Assembly: GCA_037443205.1 (NCBI GenBank) | Contig: JBBIOU010000025.1 | Coordinates: 1-51,324, forward strand | Reading direction: 5' to 3' | Length of the DNA stretch: 51,324 bases | Source of the DNA: JBBIOU01 sp037443205 | GTDB taxonomy: Bacteria > Bacteroidota > Bacteroidia > Flavobacteriales_D > UBA2798 | Part shown: in pieces, positions 9,401-18,231 of the stretch | How the letters are laid out: each line of letters starts with the position of its first letter | How positions within the stretch are numbered: the first letter of the stretch is position 1 | The notes under the pieces: model-generated | Database searches by the model: none | Told to the model about the DNA's origin: nothing | What the model saw: the letters and a program-made list of their open reading frames with translations, nothing else | Position numbers and translations under genes: made by a program

Positions 9401-9408
9401 CAAAAATA
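9401..9408 (-). promoter_or_regulatory. Putative -7 box (TATTTTTG) of the metal operon
   Basis: TATTTTTG on the minus strand fits TAnnTTTG, the Bacteroidota -7 element. It ends 7 nt before ATG 9393, implying a near-leaderless mRNA. I see no clear TTG at the -33 spacing, so support is limited in such AT-rich DNA. Confidence 0.35.
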
Positions 9409-9473
9409 TAAATAAAAAACTAAAATATAAAACATTTATTGTATTAATATTGTAATTCTAAAAAATATTATCC

Positions 9474-10091
9474 ATGGAAAACATTAAAATAACCAATGTT
9501 TATGCAGAAATGACCCCTAATCCGGCTACTATGAAATTTGTGGCAGACAGGGTAATAATAAAAGAAGGAACTATCATTGAATACCATAGCGCAGACGATA
9601 CCAAAAATTCCAGCCCTTTAGGAGAGCAACTTTATACCTTTCCGTTTGTAAAAGGCCTCATGTTTGGTGTAAATTATGTTACGGTAACCAAAAACGACAA
9701 TATAAGTTGGGATTTTATTACTATGGAGTTAAGAGAATTTATACAAGATTTTTTACGCAAAAACGAATGGGCTGTAACAGCAATCCCTTCAAAAATCAAT
9801 AAACTATCAAACCATGAAAATAATTCGGGTATTGGTGTTACACATGCCGAGCCTAAAAACGACTTAGAATTTAAAATTATACAAGCCTTAGACGAATATG
9901 TAAAACCGGCCGTAGAAAATGACGGTGGAGCTATTCACTTTAAATCATTTAAAGATGGCAAAGTAAATGTAGTTATGCGCGGTTCGTGCAGTGGTTGTCC
10001 GTCCTCTTCCATAACTTTAAAAAATGGTATAGAACAACTTTTAAAACAACTTATACCCGAAGTTACCGAGGTAGTAGCCGAAGAAGCCTGA
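9474..10091 (+). CDS. nfu: NifU-family Fe-S scaffold/carrier protein (Nfu)
   Basis: A 205-residue protein with two parts. Residues about 5-95 form the Nfu/NifU N-terminal (Scaffold_N) domain, opening with EMTPNPATMKFV. Residues about 125-205 form the NifU-like C-terminal domain, with VENDGGAIHF and the cluster-binding CxxC in GSCSGCPSS. Nfu proteins carry [4Fe-4S] clusters from the assembly scaffold to target enzymes. Two radical SAM enzymes in the window (QueE and MtaB) are possible clients. The gene is divergent from the metal operon. The segment 10092-10197 before queE holds no further gene. Confidence 0.93.
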   Translation: MENIKITNVYAEMTPNPATMKFVADRVIIKEGTIIEYHSADDTKNSSPLGEQLYTFPFVKGLMFGVNYVTVTKNDNISWDFITMELREFIQDFLRKNEWAVTAIPSKINKLSNHENNSGIGVTHAEPKNDLEFKIIQALDEYVKPAVENDGGAIHFKSFKDGKVNVVMRGSCSGCPSSSITLKNGIEQLLKQLIPEVTEVVAEEA

Positions 10092-10181
10092 CTTATAATT
10101 TTTTTTATTGCTTAAATAAAAAGTGTTGACATTCAATACCACAACGAAGTTCAGCTTAACGGCAGATTAATACATTATCAT

Positions 10182-10189
10182 TACCTTTG
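10182..10189 (+). promoter_or_regulatory. Putative -7 box (TACCTTTG) of queE
   Basis: TACCTTTG matches TAnnTTTG and ends 8 nt before ATG 10198, so the transcript would have almost no leader. No TTG stands at the usual -33 distance. Confidence 0.45.
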
Positions 10190-10197
10190 GCGTAATA

Positions 10198-10827
10198 ATG
10201 ACTAAAAAAATTGCCACACAAAACTTAAATACACTCCTGCCTTTGATGGAACATTTTTTTACTATACAAGGCGAAGGATACCATACCGGCAAAGCAGCAT
10301 ACTTTTTAAGACTGGCAGGTTGCGATGTAGGTTGTGTATGGTGTGATGTAAAAGAAAGCTGGGATGAAACATTGTATGAAAAAGTAAGCATTACCGAAAT
10401 GGTTAATTATGTAAAAAAATCGGGAGCAAAGTTTTGCGTAATTACCGGTGGCGAACCTGCACAATACGATTTAAGCAATTTGACAGATAAACTCAAACAA
10501 TCCGGTATATATACAGCTATAGAAACATCAGGTGTATATCCACTAAAAGGAAAATTTGACTGGGTGTGTTTATCTCCCAAAAAATTTAAACCGGCCAATG
10601 ATAATGTTTTTAAACTTGCTAACGAATTAAAAGTAATTATCTATCATAAAAGCGATTTTGCCTGGGCCGAAAAACAAGCCCAAAAAACAGAATCTACGTG
10701 CAAACTATACCTGCAACCCGAGTGGGACAAAAAGGAACAAATTTTGCCCTTATTGGTTGAATATGTAAAGCAAAATCCTCGTTGGCGTATTTCTTTACAA
10801 ACACACAAATACATAAATGTACCATAA
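10198..10827 (+). CDS. queE: 7-carboxy-7-deazaguanine synthase QueE
   Basis: A 209-residue radical SAM enzyme of queuosine biosynthesis that converts 6-carboxy-5,6,7,8-tetrahydropterin to 7-carboxy-7-deazaguanine. It opens with the family hallmark FFTIQGEGYHTGKAAYFLRLAGC, holding the cluster motif CDVGCVWC (CxxxCxxC) and followed by TGGEPA, the SAM-binding GGE segment. The ending SLQTHKYINVP is typical of QueE. No other queuosine gene (queC, queD, queF, tgt) is in the window. The PorE-like gene begins 9 nt after its stop, so the two are probably co-transcribed. Confidence 0.94.
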   Translation: MTKKIATQNLNTLLPLMEHFFTIQGEGYHTGKAAYFLRLAGCDVGCVWCDVKESWDETLYEKVSITEMVNYVKKSGAKFCVITGGEPAQYDLSNLTDKLKQSGIYTAIETSGVYPLKGKFDWVCLSPKKFKPANDNVFKLANELKVIIYHKSDFAWAEKQAQKTESTCKLYLQPEWDKKEQILPLLVEYVKQNPRWRISLQTHKYINVP

Positions 10828-10836
10828 TTATACCGT

Positions 10837-12822
10837 ATGATGAAAATAACGCACCTACTATTACTACTTTGGTTATTTATACCTTCCTGTACCCTTGCTC
10901 AGCAACAATATACCAGCAGTAAGAAAAAAGCCATAAAAGCTTATCAGGAAGGAGAAAAGTGCTACAACGACTTTAATCCGCGCACCGGAAAACCCGATTA
11001 TGCCGGAGCAGAAAAAAACTTTAAACAAGCCATTAAAATTGATCCGCAATTTATTGAAGCATACATTTTTCTGGGACAGATATATGCTGAAATGGGACAA
11101 AAAGAAAATGCTATTAATCTCTACAAAAAATCAATAGAAATCAATCCGTCATACTATCCGGCCACCTTTTACAATTTAGCATTCATTGAACATAGTATGG
11201 GTAAATATCCGGATGCTTTAGAGCATATTAATATTTACTTATCCTCCAATCGTTTACCCGAAGAGGCCAAAAAAAATGCTCTACGTGTTAAAGAAAGCGC
11301 TGAGTTTGCCATCAAGGCTATGCAAAACCCTGTTCCGTTTAATCCTAAAAATTTAGGACCTGGTGTAAACACTTCAGAACCTGAATATTTTCCTACCACT
11401 ACAGCCGATGATAATACCCTACTGTTTACAAGAATAGTAAAAGATGATAAAGCGCCCTTAGGAGGTATGCATGAAGATTTTTTTATCAGTCAAAAACAAG
11501 CTGACGGAACCTGGGGCAAAGCCAAAAGCATCAGCCCCCGCATCAATACTTTATATAACGAAGGAGCTCCGTCTTTATCAACTGACGGACAAATATTAAT
11601 CTTTACTGCTTGCGAACTTGGACACTCGTATGGAGATTTCAGAGACGGTTACGGCAGTTGTGATTTGTTTTTCAGCAGAAAATACGGAGATGATTGGACA
11701 GCAGGGCAAAACCTTGGTAAACCAATTAATTCGGTACACTGGGAAACACAACCTTGTTTTTCGGCCGATGGAAAAACATTGTTTTTTATACGTGGAATTA
11801 TTGGTAAAGGAGGAAACAGAACCGGTGATATATGGTTCAGTGTATTTGACGATAAAAACAATCGCTGGGGAACACCCGAAAAACTCCCGGACATAATCAA
11901 CACTCCCAATAACGAAGCCTCTGTATATATACATCCTGACGGGCAAACATTGTATTTCTCTTCAGACGGGCATACAGGAATGGGCGGACTGGACATATTC
12001 ATGTCGCGCAAAGGACCTGACGGAAAATGGGAAAAACCCGTTAACTTAGGTTATCCGATAAATACCTGGAATGACGAAAATTCGCTGCTGGTTTCTTCAA
12101 AAGGCGATATTGCCTATTTTGCCAGCGACAGAACCGGAGGATACGGAGACCTGGATTTATATTCGTTTGAATTACCCGAACATCTGCAACCGCAAAAAAC
12201 CACCTACTTAAAAGGAATTGTGTATGATTCTAAAACCCAATATCCGCTCGAAGCAAAATTTGAATTAATAGACCTGGACAATGCCGTAACCATTTACGAA
12301 AGTTATTCCCATCCTGGTAATGGCGAATTTTTAATGAGCCTGGCAACTAACAGAAATTATTTGCTTAACGTATCAAAAGGCGGTTATCATTTTTATTCAA
12401 AAAATTTCTCATTACTTGAAAAACAGGAAAGCGACAAGCCCTATTTTATAGAAATACCGCTCATACCAATTGATGTAGCAGATACGGTATTACTTGATAA
12501 TGTATTTTTTGATTTAAATAAATTTAGCCTAAGACCTGAATCAAAAATTGAATTAAATAAATTATATGATTTGTTGCAACGCAATGCAAATATTAAAATA
12601 CAAATTATGGGACACACCGATAGCCGGGGCAATAAAAAAGATAATCAACTGCTATCGGAAAACAGGGCCAAAGCTGTTGCCGACTATCTGATTGAAAAAG
12701 GTATAGATGCTAAAAGACTTAGCTGGAAAGGCTTTGGCGATAGTCATCCCAAAATACCAAACGCACAAACCGAAGCAGAACATCAACGCAACAGAAGAAC
12801 CGAATACATCATTGTTAAATAA
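10837..12822 (+). CDS. PorE-like protein: TPR, beta-propeller and OmpA-type peptidoglycan-binding domain
   Basis: A 661-residue envelope protein with a signal peptide (about 1-21, ending TLAQ). In order: TPR repeats (about 30-155), a PD40/WD40-like propeller with repeated DGxTLxFxS blades (about 170-450), a carboxypeptidase-regulatory-like domain (about 455-540), and an OmpA C-terminal domain (about 545-661) with FDLNKFSLRPES and the peptidoglycan-binding pattern GHTDSRGNKKDNQLLSENRA. This order matches PorE (PG1058) of the Porphyromonas T9SS, which ties the secretion machine to peptidoglycan. Bacteroidota carry several paralogues with the same layout, so the exact role is uncertain. Two T9SS cargo proteins occur in this window. 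Confidence 0.87.
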   Translation: MMKITHLLLLLWLFIPSCTLAQQQYTSSKKKAIKAYQEGEKCYNDFNPRTGKPDYAGAEKNFKQAIKIDPQFIEAYIFLGQIYAEMGQKENAINLYKKSIEINPSYYPATFYNLAFIEHSMGKYPDALEHINIYLSSNRLPEEAKKNALRVKESAEFAIKAMQNPVPFNPKNLGPGVNTSEPEYFPTTTADDNTLLFTRIVKDDKAPLGGMHEDFFISQKQADGTWGKAKSISPRINTLYNEGAPSLSTDGQILIFTACELGHSYGDFRDGYGSCDLFFSRKYGDDWTAGQNLGKPINSVHWETQPCFSADGKTLFFIRGIIGKGGNRTGDIWFSVFDDKNNRWGTPEKLPDIINTPNNEASVYIHPDGQTLYFSSDGHTGMGGLDIFMSRKGPDGKWEKPVNLGYPINTWNDENSLLVSSKGDIAYFASDRTGGYGDLDLYSFELPEHLQPQKTTYLKGIVYDSKTQYPLEAKFELIDLDNAVTIYESYSHPGNGEFLMSLATNRNYLLNVSKGGYHFYSKNFSLLEKQESDKPYFIEIPLIPIDVADTVLLDNVFFDLNKFSLRPESKIELNKLYDLLQRNANIKIQIMGHTDSRGNKKDNQLLSENRAKAVADYLIEKGIDAKRLSWKGFGDSHPKIPNAQTEAEHQRNRRTEYIIVK

Positions 12823-12824
12823 AT

Positions 12825-13574
12825 ATGGCGCGATATTTTTTTGAAATATCATTTTTAGGAAGCGCCTATCACGGCTGGCAAATTCAAAAAAATGCCCAAT
12901 CTGTTCAATCGCTTATAAACGATAAACTATCTGTTATCCTTCGCAAAAATATAGAAACTACCGGTTGCGGAAGAACCGATACCGGTGTGCATGCCACACA
13001 ATTCTTTTTTCATGCAGATATTGACGAATTAAATTATCCACCTGAAGAATTATTATTTAAACTAAACGGCATACTGCCACCCGATATTTCGGTAAATAAT
13101 TTATATCCGGTTGAAGCAAATAAACATGCCCGTTTTGATGCCCTGAAAAGAACTTACACCTATTTAATACACACAAGAAAAAATCCTTTTTTGCATAATC
13201 GTTCATGGTTGTTATACAAGTTGCCCGACATAACCATCATGAATAAAGCTTGCAATCTATTGTTAAATAATAAAGATTTTGCTGCATTTTGCAAAAGTAA
13301 TTCCAATAACAAAACCACCCTGTGTATGGTGTATGAGGCCTTCTGGAAAAAAAACGAAACCGGACTTGAGTTTAAAATATCTGCCAATCGTTTTTTAAGA
13401 AACATGGTAAGAGCCATAGTAGGTACGATGGTAGCATTGGGAAAAAATGAAATAACAATAGCCGAATTTGAACAAATCATACAATCAAAAAACCGTAAGT
13501 TTGCCGGAGAATCAGCACCCGCTTGCGGACTGTACTTATCGAAGGTAGAATATGATTTTATAAAAAATACTTAA
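12825..13574 (+). CDS. truA: tRNA pseudouridine(38-40) synthase TruA
   Basis: A 249-residue protein of the normal length for TruA. The N-terminus has YHGWQIQKNAQSVQS, followed by the catalytic motif GRTDTGVHA, whose Asp attacks uridine. Later come NRFLRNMVRAIVGTM and the usual RKFAGESAPACGLYL. TruA isomerises uridines 38-40 in tRNA anticodon stems. ATG 12825 lies 2 nt after the stop of the PorE-like gene and the ABC transporter follows after 6 nt, so the gene is inside an operon. Confidence 0.95.
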   Translation: MARYFFEISFLGSAYHGWQIQKNAQSVQSLINDKLSVILRKNIETTGCGRTDTGVHATQFFFHADIDELNYPPEELLFKLNGILPPDISVNNLYPVEANKHARFDALKRTYTYLIHTRKNPFLHNRSWLLYKLPDITIMNKACNLLLNNKDFAAFCKSNSNNKTTLCMVYEAFWKKNETGLEFKISANRFLRNMVRAIVGTMVALGKNEITIAEFEQIIQSKNRKFAGESAPACGLYLSKVEYDFIKNT

Positions 13575-13580
13575 ATATAA

Positions 13581-15335
13581 ATGAGCGCTGCTGAAAATAA
13601 AAATAAAGCTTTCGATTTTAGTATTCTCAAAAGAGTAATTAAGTATGTGCGTCCATACAGCAAGTTATTTTATATGGCCGCGTTACTAACCTTGGTGTTA
13701 GGCGCCTTATCAATAGTAAGACCCTGGCTTATCAGTTTTATGATTGATAACTATATCATAGCAGACAAAGCGGCAGAAATGTTATTAAAATTTACTGTAA
13801 TAATTATTGCCCTTATCATCATAGAAGGTATATTACAATACTACCAAACATTTATATCAAACAAAGTAGCACAATCTGTAACTATTGATTTACGTAAAGA
13901 TACCTTTAAAAAAATAAGTCATTTTAAGTTGAGTTATTTTGATAAAACACCCATCGGTCAACTTGTAACACGGGTAATTTCGGATATAGAAACCATTGCC
14001 GATATTTTTTCGGAAGGAATCATTACCATATCTGGCGATATATTAAAACTGATAGCCGTAATTATCATGATGTTTTACATCAATTACGATTTGGCTTTGT
14101 TTACACTCATTCCCATACCCTTATTAATAATTGCCACCAGAATTTTTCAAAAATCAGTAAACAAATCTTTCAGGCAAGTCAGAAATCAGGTTGCAAAACT
14201 TAATTCATTTGTGCAAGAACACGTTACCGGAATGAGTATTGTACAAGTATTTAATCGTGAAGAAATAGAAATGCAAAAGTTTAAAGAAATTAATCGCGAA
14301 CACAGCAAAGCCCATATAGCCTCAGTAATGGCATACTCTATTTTTTTTCCTGTGGTAGAAATACTATCAGCTCTTTCTATTGCATTTTTGGTTTGGCGCG
14401 GAGTACATCTATCTTTAACAGCTACCATTTCGTTTGGCGAATTAGTTTCATACATTCTGCTGGTTAACATGCTCTACAGACCTATCAGAATGTTGGCCGA
14501 CAGATTTAACACCCTGCAAATGGGTATGGTAGGTGCCGAAAGAGTTTTTAAAATTCTTGATACCCACGAAGAAATAAAAGATACAGGTACCATCAATGCA
14601 CAAACAATTAAAGGTGATATAGAGTTCAGAAATGTTTCGTTTGCCTATCAAAATGAAAATTATGTTATTAAAAACATATCGTTTCATGTAAAGCAGGGCG
14701 AAAAAATTGCGTTTGTTGGCGCTACAGGTTCCGGAAAAACCTCTATCATCAATTTATTAGCCAGATTTTATGAATACGGGCATGGCGATATCTTTATTGA
14801 TGGAAGAAAAATTGAAGATTACACACTGGAAAGCATCCGAAAAAATATAGGCGTGGTAACCCAGGATGTATTTTTGTTTTCAGACACCATTCTAAACAAC
14901 ATTACACTAAACAATCCCGATATTACGTATGAACAAGTTGTAGATGCTGCCAAATTAGTCGGGGCACACGATTTTATTATGCAAATGCCCGGCAACTACC
15001 ATTATCAGGTAAGAGAGCGGGGCAATACACTTTCGGTAGGGCAAAGACAATTAATATCCTTTATCCGGGCATACGTATATAATCCTAAAATACTGGTATT
15101 AGATGAAGCCACCTCTTCGGTTGACACAGAATCGGAATACCTGATACAACATGCGATTGAAAAACTTACCGAAAACCGAACATCCATCATCATTGCGCAC
15201 AGATTATCTACCATTCAAAAAGCAGATAAAATTATTGTGATAGATAAAGGCAATATTAAAGAATCGGGGTCACACGAAGAGTTATTAAAAATTAACGGAA
15301 GCTATAAAAAACTATTTGAACTTCAATTCAGTTAA
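13581..15335 (+). CDS. ABC exporter, fused permease and ATPase (half transporter)
   Basis: A 584-residue type IV ABC exporter half-unit that would act as a dimer. Residues about 15-310 form the six-helix transmembrane domain with the usual SYFDKTPIGQLVTR and FNREEIEM segments. The nucleotide-binding domain (about 345-580) has Walker A GATGSGKTS, Q-loop VVTQDVFLF, signature LSVGQRQ, Walker B ILVLDEATSSVD and the H-loop IIAHRLS. The signature is LSVGQ rather than LSGGQ, common in YheH/YheI-type exporters. The substrate cannot be read from sequence; lipids or drugs are typical. It lies 6 nt after truA and overlaps the GNAT gene by one base. Confidence 0.93.
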   Translation: MSAAENKNKAFDFSILKRVIKYVRPYSKLFYMAALLTLVLGALSIVRPWLISFMIDNYIIADKAAEMLLKFTVIIIALIIIEGILQYYQTFISNKVAQSVTIDLRKDTFKKISHFKLSYFDKTPIGQLVTRVISDIETIADIFSEGIITISGDILKLIAVIIMMFYINYDLALFTLIPIPLLIIATRIFQKSVNKSFRQVRNQVAKLNSFVQEHVTGMSIVQVFNREEIEMQKFKEINREHSKAHIASVMAYSIFFPVVEILSALSIAFLVWRGVHLSLTATISFGELVSYILLVNMLYRPIRMLADRFNTLQMGMVGAERVFKILDTHEEIKDTGTINAQTIKGDIEFRNVSFAYQNENYVIKNISFHVKQGEKIAFVGATGSGKTSIINLLARFYEYGHGDIFIDGRKIEDYTLESIRKNIGVVTQDVFLFSDTILNNITLNNPDITYEQVVDAAKLVGAHDFIMQMPGNYHYQVRERGNTLSVGQRQLISFIRAYVYNPKILVLDEATSSVDTESEYLIQHAIEKLTENRTSIIIAHRLSTIQKADKIIVIDKGNIKESGSHEELLKINGSYKKLFELQFS

Positions 15336-15775
15336 TGGCCAAAAATTACCTCATAAAAGAAATCACCGGCAAACAGCAAATGCTTGAACAACTGCCGTTA
15401 ATTCAACAATTACAACCAATGCTGACATATAGCCGGTTTGAAAATAACCTAAACATTATGCTAAACAACGGCTATAGAATGATTGGTGTTTTTGAAGGTG
15501 AAAAATGTATTGCACTTACAGGTATCTGGATTAATGCCAAGCTATATTGCGGAAAATATTTAGAAATTGATAATTTTGTGGTAGATGAAAAATATCGTTC
15601 ATCAGGACTGGGCAAATTATTACTTGCACGGGCCGAAAACGAAGCAAAAAAAAATAACTGTTTAGTGATGATGCTCGATGCATATAAAGAAAATACTGCG
15701 GCTCATAAATTTTACGAAAGAGAAGGTTTTGAAGCCAAAGGATTACATTTTATAAAAAAAATAACCAATGAATAA
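15335..15775 (+). CDS. GNAT-family N-acetyltransferase
   Basis: A 146-residue single-domain acetyltransferase. The acetyl-CoA binding region is visible as VVDEKYRSSGLGKLLLARAENEAK (the R/Q-x-x-G-x-G/A type loop), followed by the closing motif AHKFYEREGFEAKGLHF. The acceptor (small molecule, protein or antibiotic) is not predictable. Its ATG overlaps the ABC transporter stop (TAATG), and its end overlaps the hydrolase gene by 8 nt, so all three should be translated from one mRNA. Confidence 0.9.
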   Translation: MAKNYLIKEITGKQQMLEQLPLIQQLQPMLTYSRFENNLNIMLNNGYRMIGVFEGEKCIALTGIWINAKLYCGKYLEIDNFVVDEKYRSSGLGKLLLARAENEAKKNNCLVMMLDAYKENTAAHKFYEREGFEAKGLHFIKKITNE

Positions 15776-16457
15776 GCATGATATAATATTATTGCACGGT
15801 GCGTTAGGTTCAAAAAAACAATTTGAAGAATTGCAACAAATATTAGAACCAAATTTTAATGTGCATAGTTTTGATTTTACAGGTCATGGCAAACAATCTA
15901 TACCCGATAAATCATTTACCATAGAACTATTTACTTATGATTTGGCAGACTATTGCATCCAGCACAATATTTTTAACGCTAATATTTTCGGCTATAGCAT
16001 GGGCGGATATGTAGCCTTGAATTATGCAGCTAAATTTCCGGACAAGGTAAATAAAATATATACTTTAGCTACAAAATTTGACTGGAATGAACGCTCAGCC
16101 CGGCAAGAAGCAGCAATGCTAAAGCCAGAATTAATAGAACAAAAAATACCCGGTTTTGCAAAAAATTTAATCTCCCTTCATGGCGAACACAATTGGAAGC
16201 TTCTTTTAAATAAAACTGCCGAGTTAATCTTAAATCTGGGAAATAAACCCGTTTTAAATGCTGATACATTCAATAAAATAACTGCCCGCTGTAAATTATG
16301 CGTTGGCGAAAACGACAAAATGGTAAGTATTGAAGAAACCGAAAAAACACACAAGCAAATCAAAAATTCAGCGTTTTATGTTTATAAGCATACCGAACAT
16401 CCTCTGGAAAAAATAGACATGAAATTGCTGGCAACTGATATTCTATCTTTCATCTGA
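15768..16457 (+). CDS. Alpha/beta-hydrolase
   Basis: A 229-residue alpha/beta-hydrolase fold protein. The N-terminal IILLHGALGSKKQF carries the oxyanion HG motif, FDFTGHGKQS follows, and the nucleophile elbow is GYSMGG. The acid is likely the Asp in VGENDKMVS and the base the His in KHTEHPLE. The size and layout resemble MenH/BioH-like esterases, but no menaquinone or biotin genes are near, so I leave the substrate open. Its stop overlaps the end of the convergent hisH by 8 nt. Confidence 0.87.
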   Translation: MNKHDIILLHGALGSKKQFEELQQILEPNFNVHSFDFTGHGKQSIPDKSFTIELFTYDLADYCIQHNIFNANIFGYSMGGYVALNYAAKFPDKVNKIYTLATKFDWNERSARQEAAMLKPELIEQKIPGFAKNLISLHGEHNWKLLLNKTAELILNLGNKPVLNADTFNKITARCKLCVGENDKMVSIEETEKTHKQIKNSAFYVYKHTEHPLEKIDMKLLATDILSFI

Positions 16458-17037
16458 TACTTATAAAATTTCTGAGTATTTGCTCGCCTGCGTCTGCACT
16501 TTTTTCGGGGTGAAACTGCACTGCATAAAAATTATCTTTACATAAAGCAGAGGTATATTCAATACCATAACAGGTGGTGGCTATGGCATTTGCTGATTGC
16601 TCGATATAATAACTATGTACAAAATACATATATTCATTTTGTTTTACTTTATTAAATAAAGGGTGGTTGCCATGTTGTATAGTATTCCAGCCTACTTGCG
16701 GTACTTTTAAATTAGTGTGCATAAACTTTTTTACCGTAACGTTAAATATACCCAAACAAGGAGTGTTTCCTTCTTCGCTGTAATTACAAAGTAATTGCAT
16801 TCCCAAACAAATACCTAATAGCGGCTGTTTAACATCTTTGATAAGAGTATCCAGTTTTTTTTGTTTCAGATAATCCATCGCCCCCGATGCTTCTCCTACA
16901 CCCGGAAAAATAATTTTATCTGCAGAAAGTATCGTTTCAATATCATCGCTGATAAACGCTTCGATACCTAAGCGCTGCATGGCAAAATACACCGAACGTA
17001 TATTGCCTGCGTTATATTTAATAATAACCACCTTCAT
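16450..17037 (-). CDS. hisH: Imidazole glycerol phosphate synthase glutaminase subunit HisH
   Basis: A 195-residue class I glutamine amidotransferase that supplies ammonia to HisF in histidine biosynthesis. The start VVIIKYNAGNIRSV is typical. The catalytic Cys is in LLGICLGMQLL and the His-Glu pair in VQFHPEKSADAG. PQVGWNTI is the conserved segment near the HisF interface. It overlaps hisB by 4 nt (ATGA) and must be co-translated with it. HisF is not in the window. Confidence 0.95.
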   Translation of the reverse strand: MKVVIIKYNAGNIRSVYFAMQRLGIEAFISDDIETILSADKIIFPGVGEASGAMDYLKQKKLDTLIKDVKQPLLGICLGMQLLCNYSEEGNTPCLGIFNVTVKKFMHTNLKVPQVGWNTIQHGNHPLFNKVKQNEYMYFVHSYYIEQSANAIATTCYGIEYTSALCKDNFYAVQFHPEKSADAGEQILRNFISIR

Positions 17038-18146
17038 GATAAGGTTCCTTTGGTAGTGGGTAAAGTAAGGTTATTGATATCACGTTTTACAGCCGATTTA
17101 ATGGTTTTTGCCCACGCTTTAAAGATAGACTCTATTTTATGGTGTTCATTTTCACCGTCTGCCTTTATATGTAAATTACATTTTGCTGCATCTGCAAACG
17201 ATTTAAAAAAATGGTAAAACATTTCGGTTGGCACATCGCCAATTTTTTCGCGTTTAAATTCGGTTTGCCATACCAGCCAGCTTCTGCCTCCAAAATCCAA
17301 AGCTACTTGTGCCAGGCAATCATCCATAGGCAATAAAAATCCATACCTTTCAATGCCTATTTTATCGCCTAAGGCCAAATTAAATGCTTCGCCCAAAGTT
17401 ATAGCTGTATCTTCTATGGTATGATGTTCATCAATATGCAAATCGCCCTGCGCATTTATAACTAAATCTATATGCGCATGTTTAGCTAATTGCTCAAGCA
17501 TATGATTAAAAAACGACAAACCTGTATCAATTTGATGTAGCCCTTTGCCATCTAAATTTAAATGTACCTCTATAGTAGTTTCATTGGTTTTTCGGGTATG
17601 TGAAATTTTTCTGTCGGGTAATTTCAGATGGTCATAAATTTCACGCCAATTGTTTGCTATCAACGCTATTTTACTTTCATAACCTTGCGGATTATCATAA
17701 TTTTTTATCAAAATTGCTTTACAACCCAGATTTTGAGCAAGCAATACATCGGTAATTCTATCTCCGATTACGTAAGAATTTTTTAAATCGTAATTGCCAT
17801 TGAGATACTTTTTAAGCATGGCTGTGCCGGGTTTGCGGGTGGGTTTATGTTCATGTTCAAAGCTGTCATCAATATGTATGGCACTAAATTCTATACCTTC
17901 GTTTTTCAATATTTCGAGTATTTTTCCTTGTACTAATTCAAAAGCTTTTAGCGGGTATTGTTCGGTGCCTAAGCCATCCTGATTGCTGACCATAACCAGT
18001 TCATAATCGGTTTCTTCGGCAATTTTAGATAAATACCTGATTACTCCGGGTAAAAAACTTAACTTTTCAAGTGTGTCAATTTGAAATGTAACGGGAGGTT
18101 CAGTAATAATTGTTCCGTCTCTGTCAATAAAAAGCACTTTTTTCAT
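17034..18146 (-). CDS. hisB: Bifunctional histidinol-phosphatase / imidazoleglycerol-phosphate dehydratase HisB
   Basis: A 370-residue fusion carrying two steps of histidine synthesis. Residues 1 to about 165 are the HAD phosphatase: the nucleophile motif FIDRDGTI and later VIGDRITD. Residues about 178-370 are the dehydratase, with DEHHTIEDTAITLGEA and NEHHKIESIFKAWAK supplying metal ligands. The Cys-rich zinc loop of the E. coli phosphatase domain (CPHLPADECDC) is replaced by HIDDSFEHEHKPT, without Cys. Together with hisH it forms a two-gene unit. A TACTTTTG box lies 19 nt upstream of the ATG. Confidence 0.95.
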   Translation of the reverse strand: MKKVLFIDRDGTIITEPPVTFQIDTLEKLSFLPGVIRYLSKIAEETDYELVMVSNQDGLGTEQYPLKAFELVQGKILEILKNEGIEFSAIHIDDSFEHEHKPTRKPGTAMLKKYLNGNYDLKNSYVIGDRITDVLLAQNLGCKAILIKNYDNPQGYESKIALIANNWREIYDHLKLPDRKISHTRKTNETTIEVHLNLDGKGLHQIDTGLSFFNHMLEQLAKHAHIDLVINAQGDLHIDEHHTIEDTAITLGEAFNLALGDKIGIERYGFLLPMDDCLAQVALDFGGRSWLVWQTEFKREKIGDVPTEMFYHFFKSFADAAKCNLHIKADGENEHHKIESIFKAWAKTIKSAVKRDINNLTLPTTKGTLS

Positions 18147-18165
18147 ATTGGGCGAATATATCTGT

Positions 18166-18173
18166 CAAAAGTA
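18166..18173 (-). promoter_or_regulatory. Putative -7 box (TACTTTTG) of hisBH
   Basis: TACTTTTG on the minus strand matches TAnnTTTG and ends 19 nt upstream of the hisB ATG. No clear -33 TTG is seen. It lies in an 85-bp divergent region shared with lhgO. Confidence 0.4.
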
Positions 18174-18204
18174 AATATTTGTATCATTAAATATATTTAA
18201 AACA

Positions 18205-18212
18205 TAAATTTG
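18205..18212 (+). promoter_or_regulatory. Putative -7 box (TAAATTTG) of lhgO
   Basis: TAAATTTG matches TAnnTTTG, 19 nt before ATG 18232. A TTTG at 18178-18181 is the nearest -33 candidate, but the gap (23 nt) is longer than in the best promoters here. Confidence 0.4.
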
Positions 18213-18231
18213 TAACAGAAACTGCATACGT

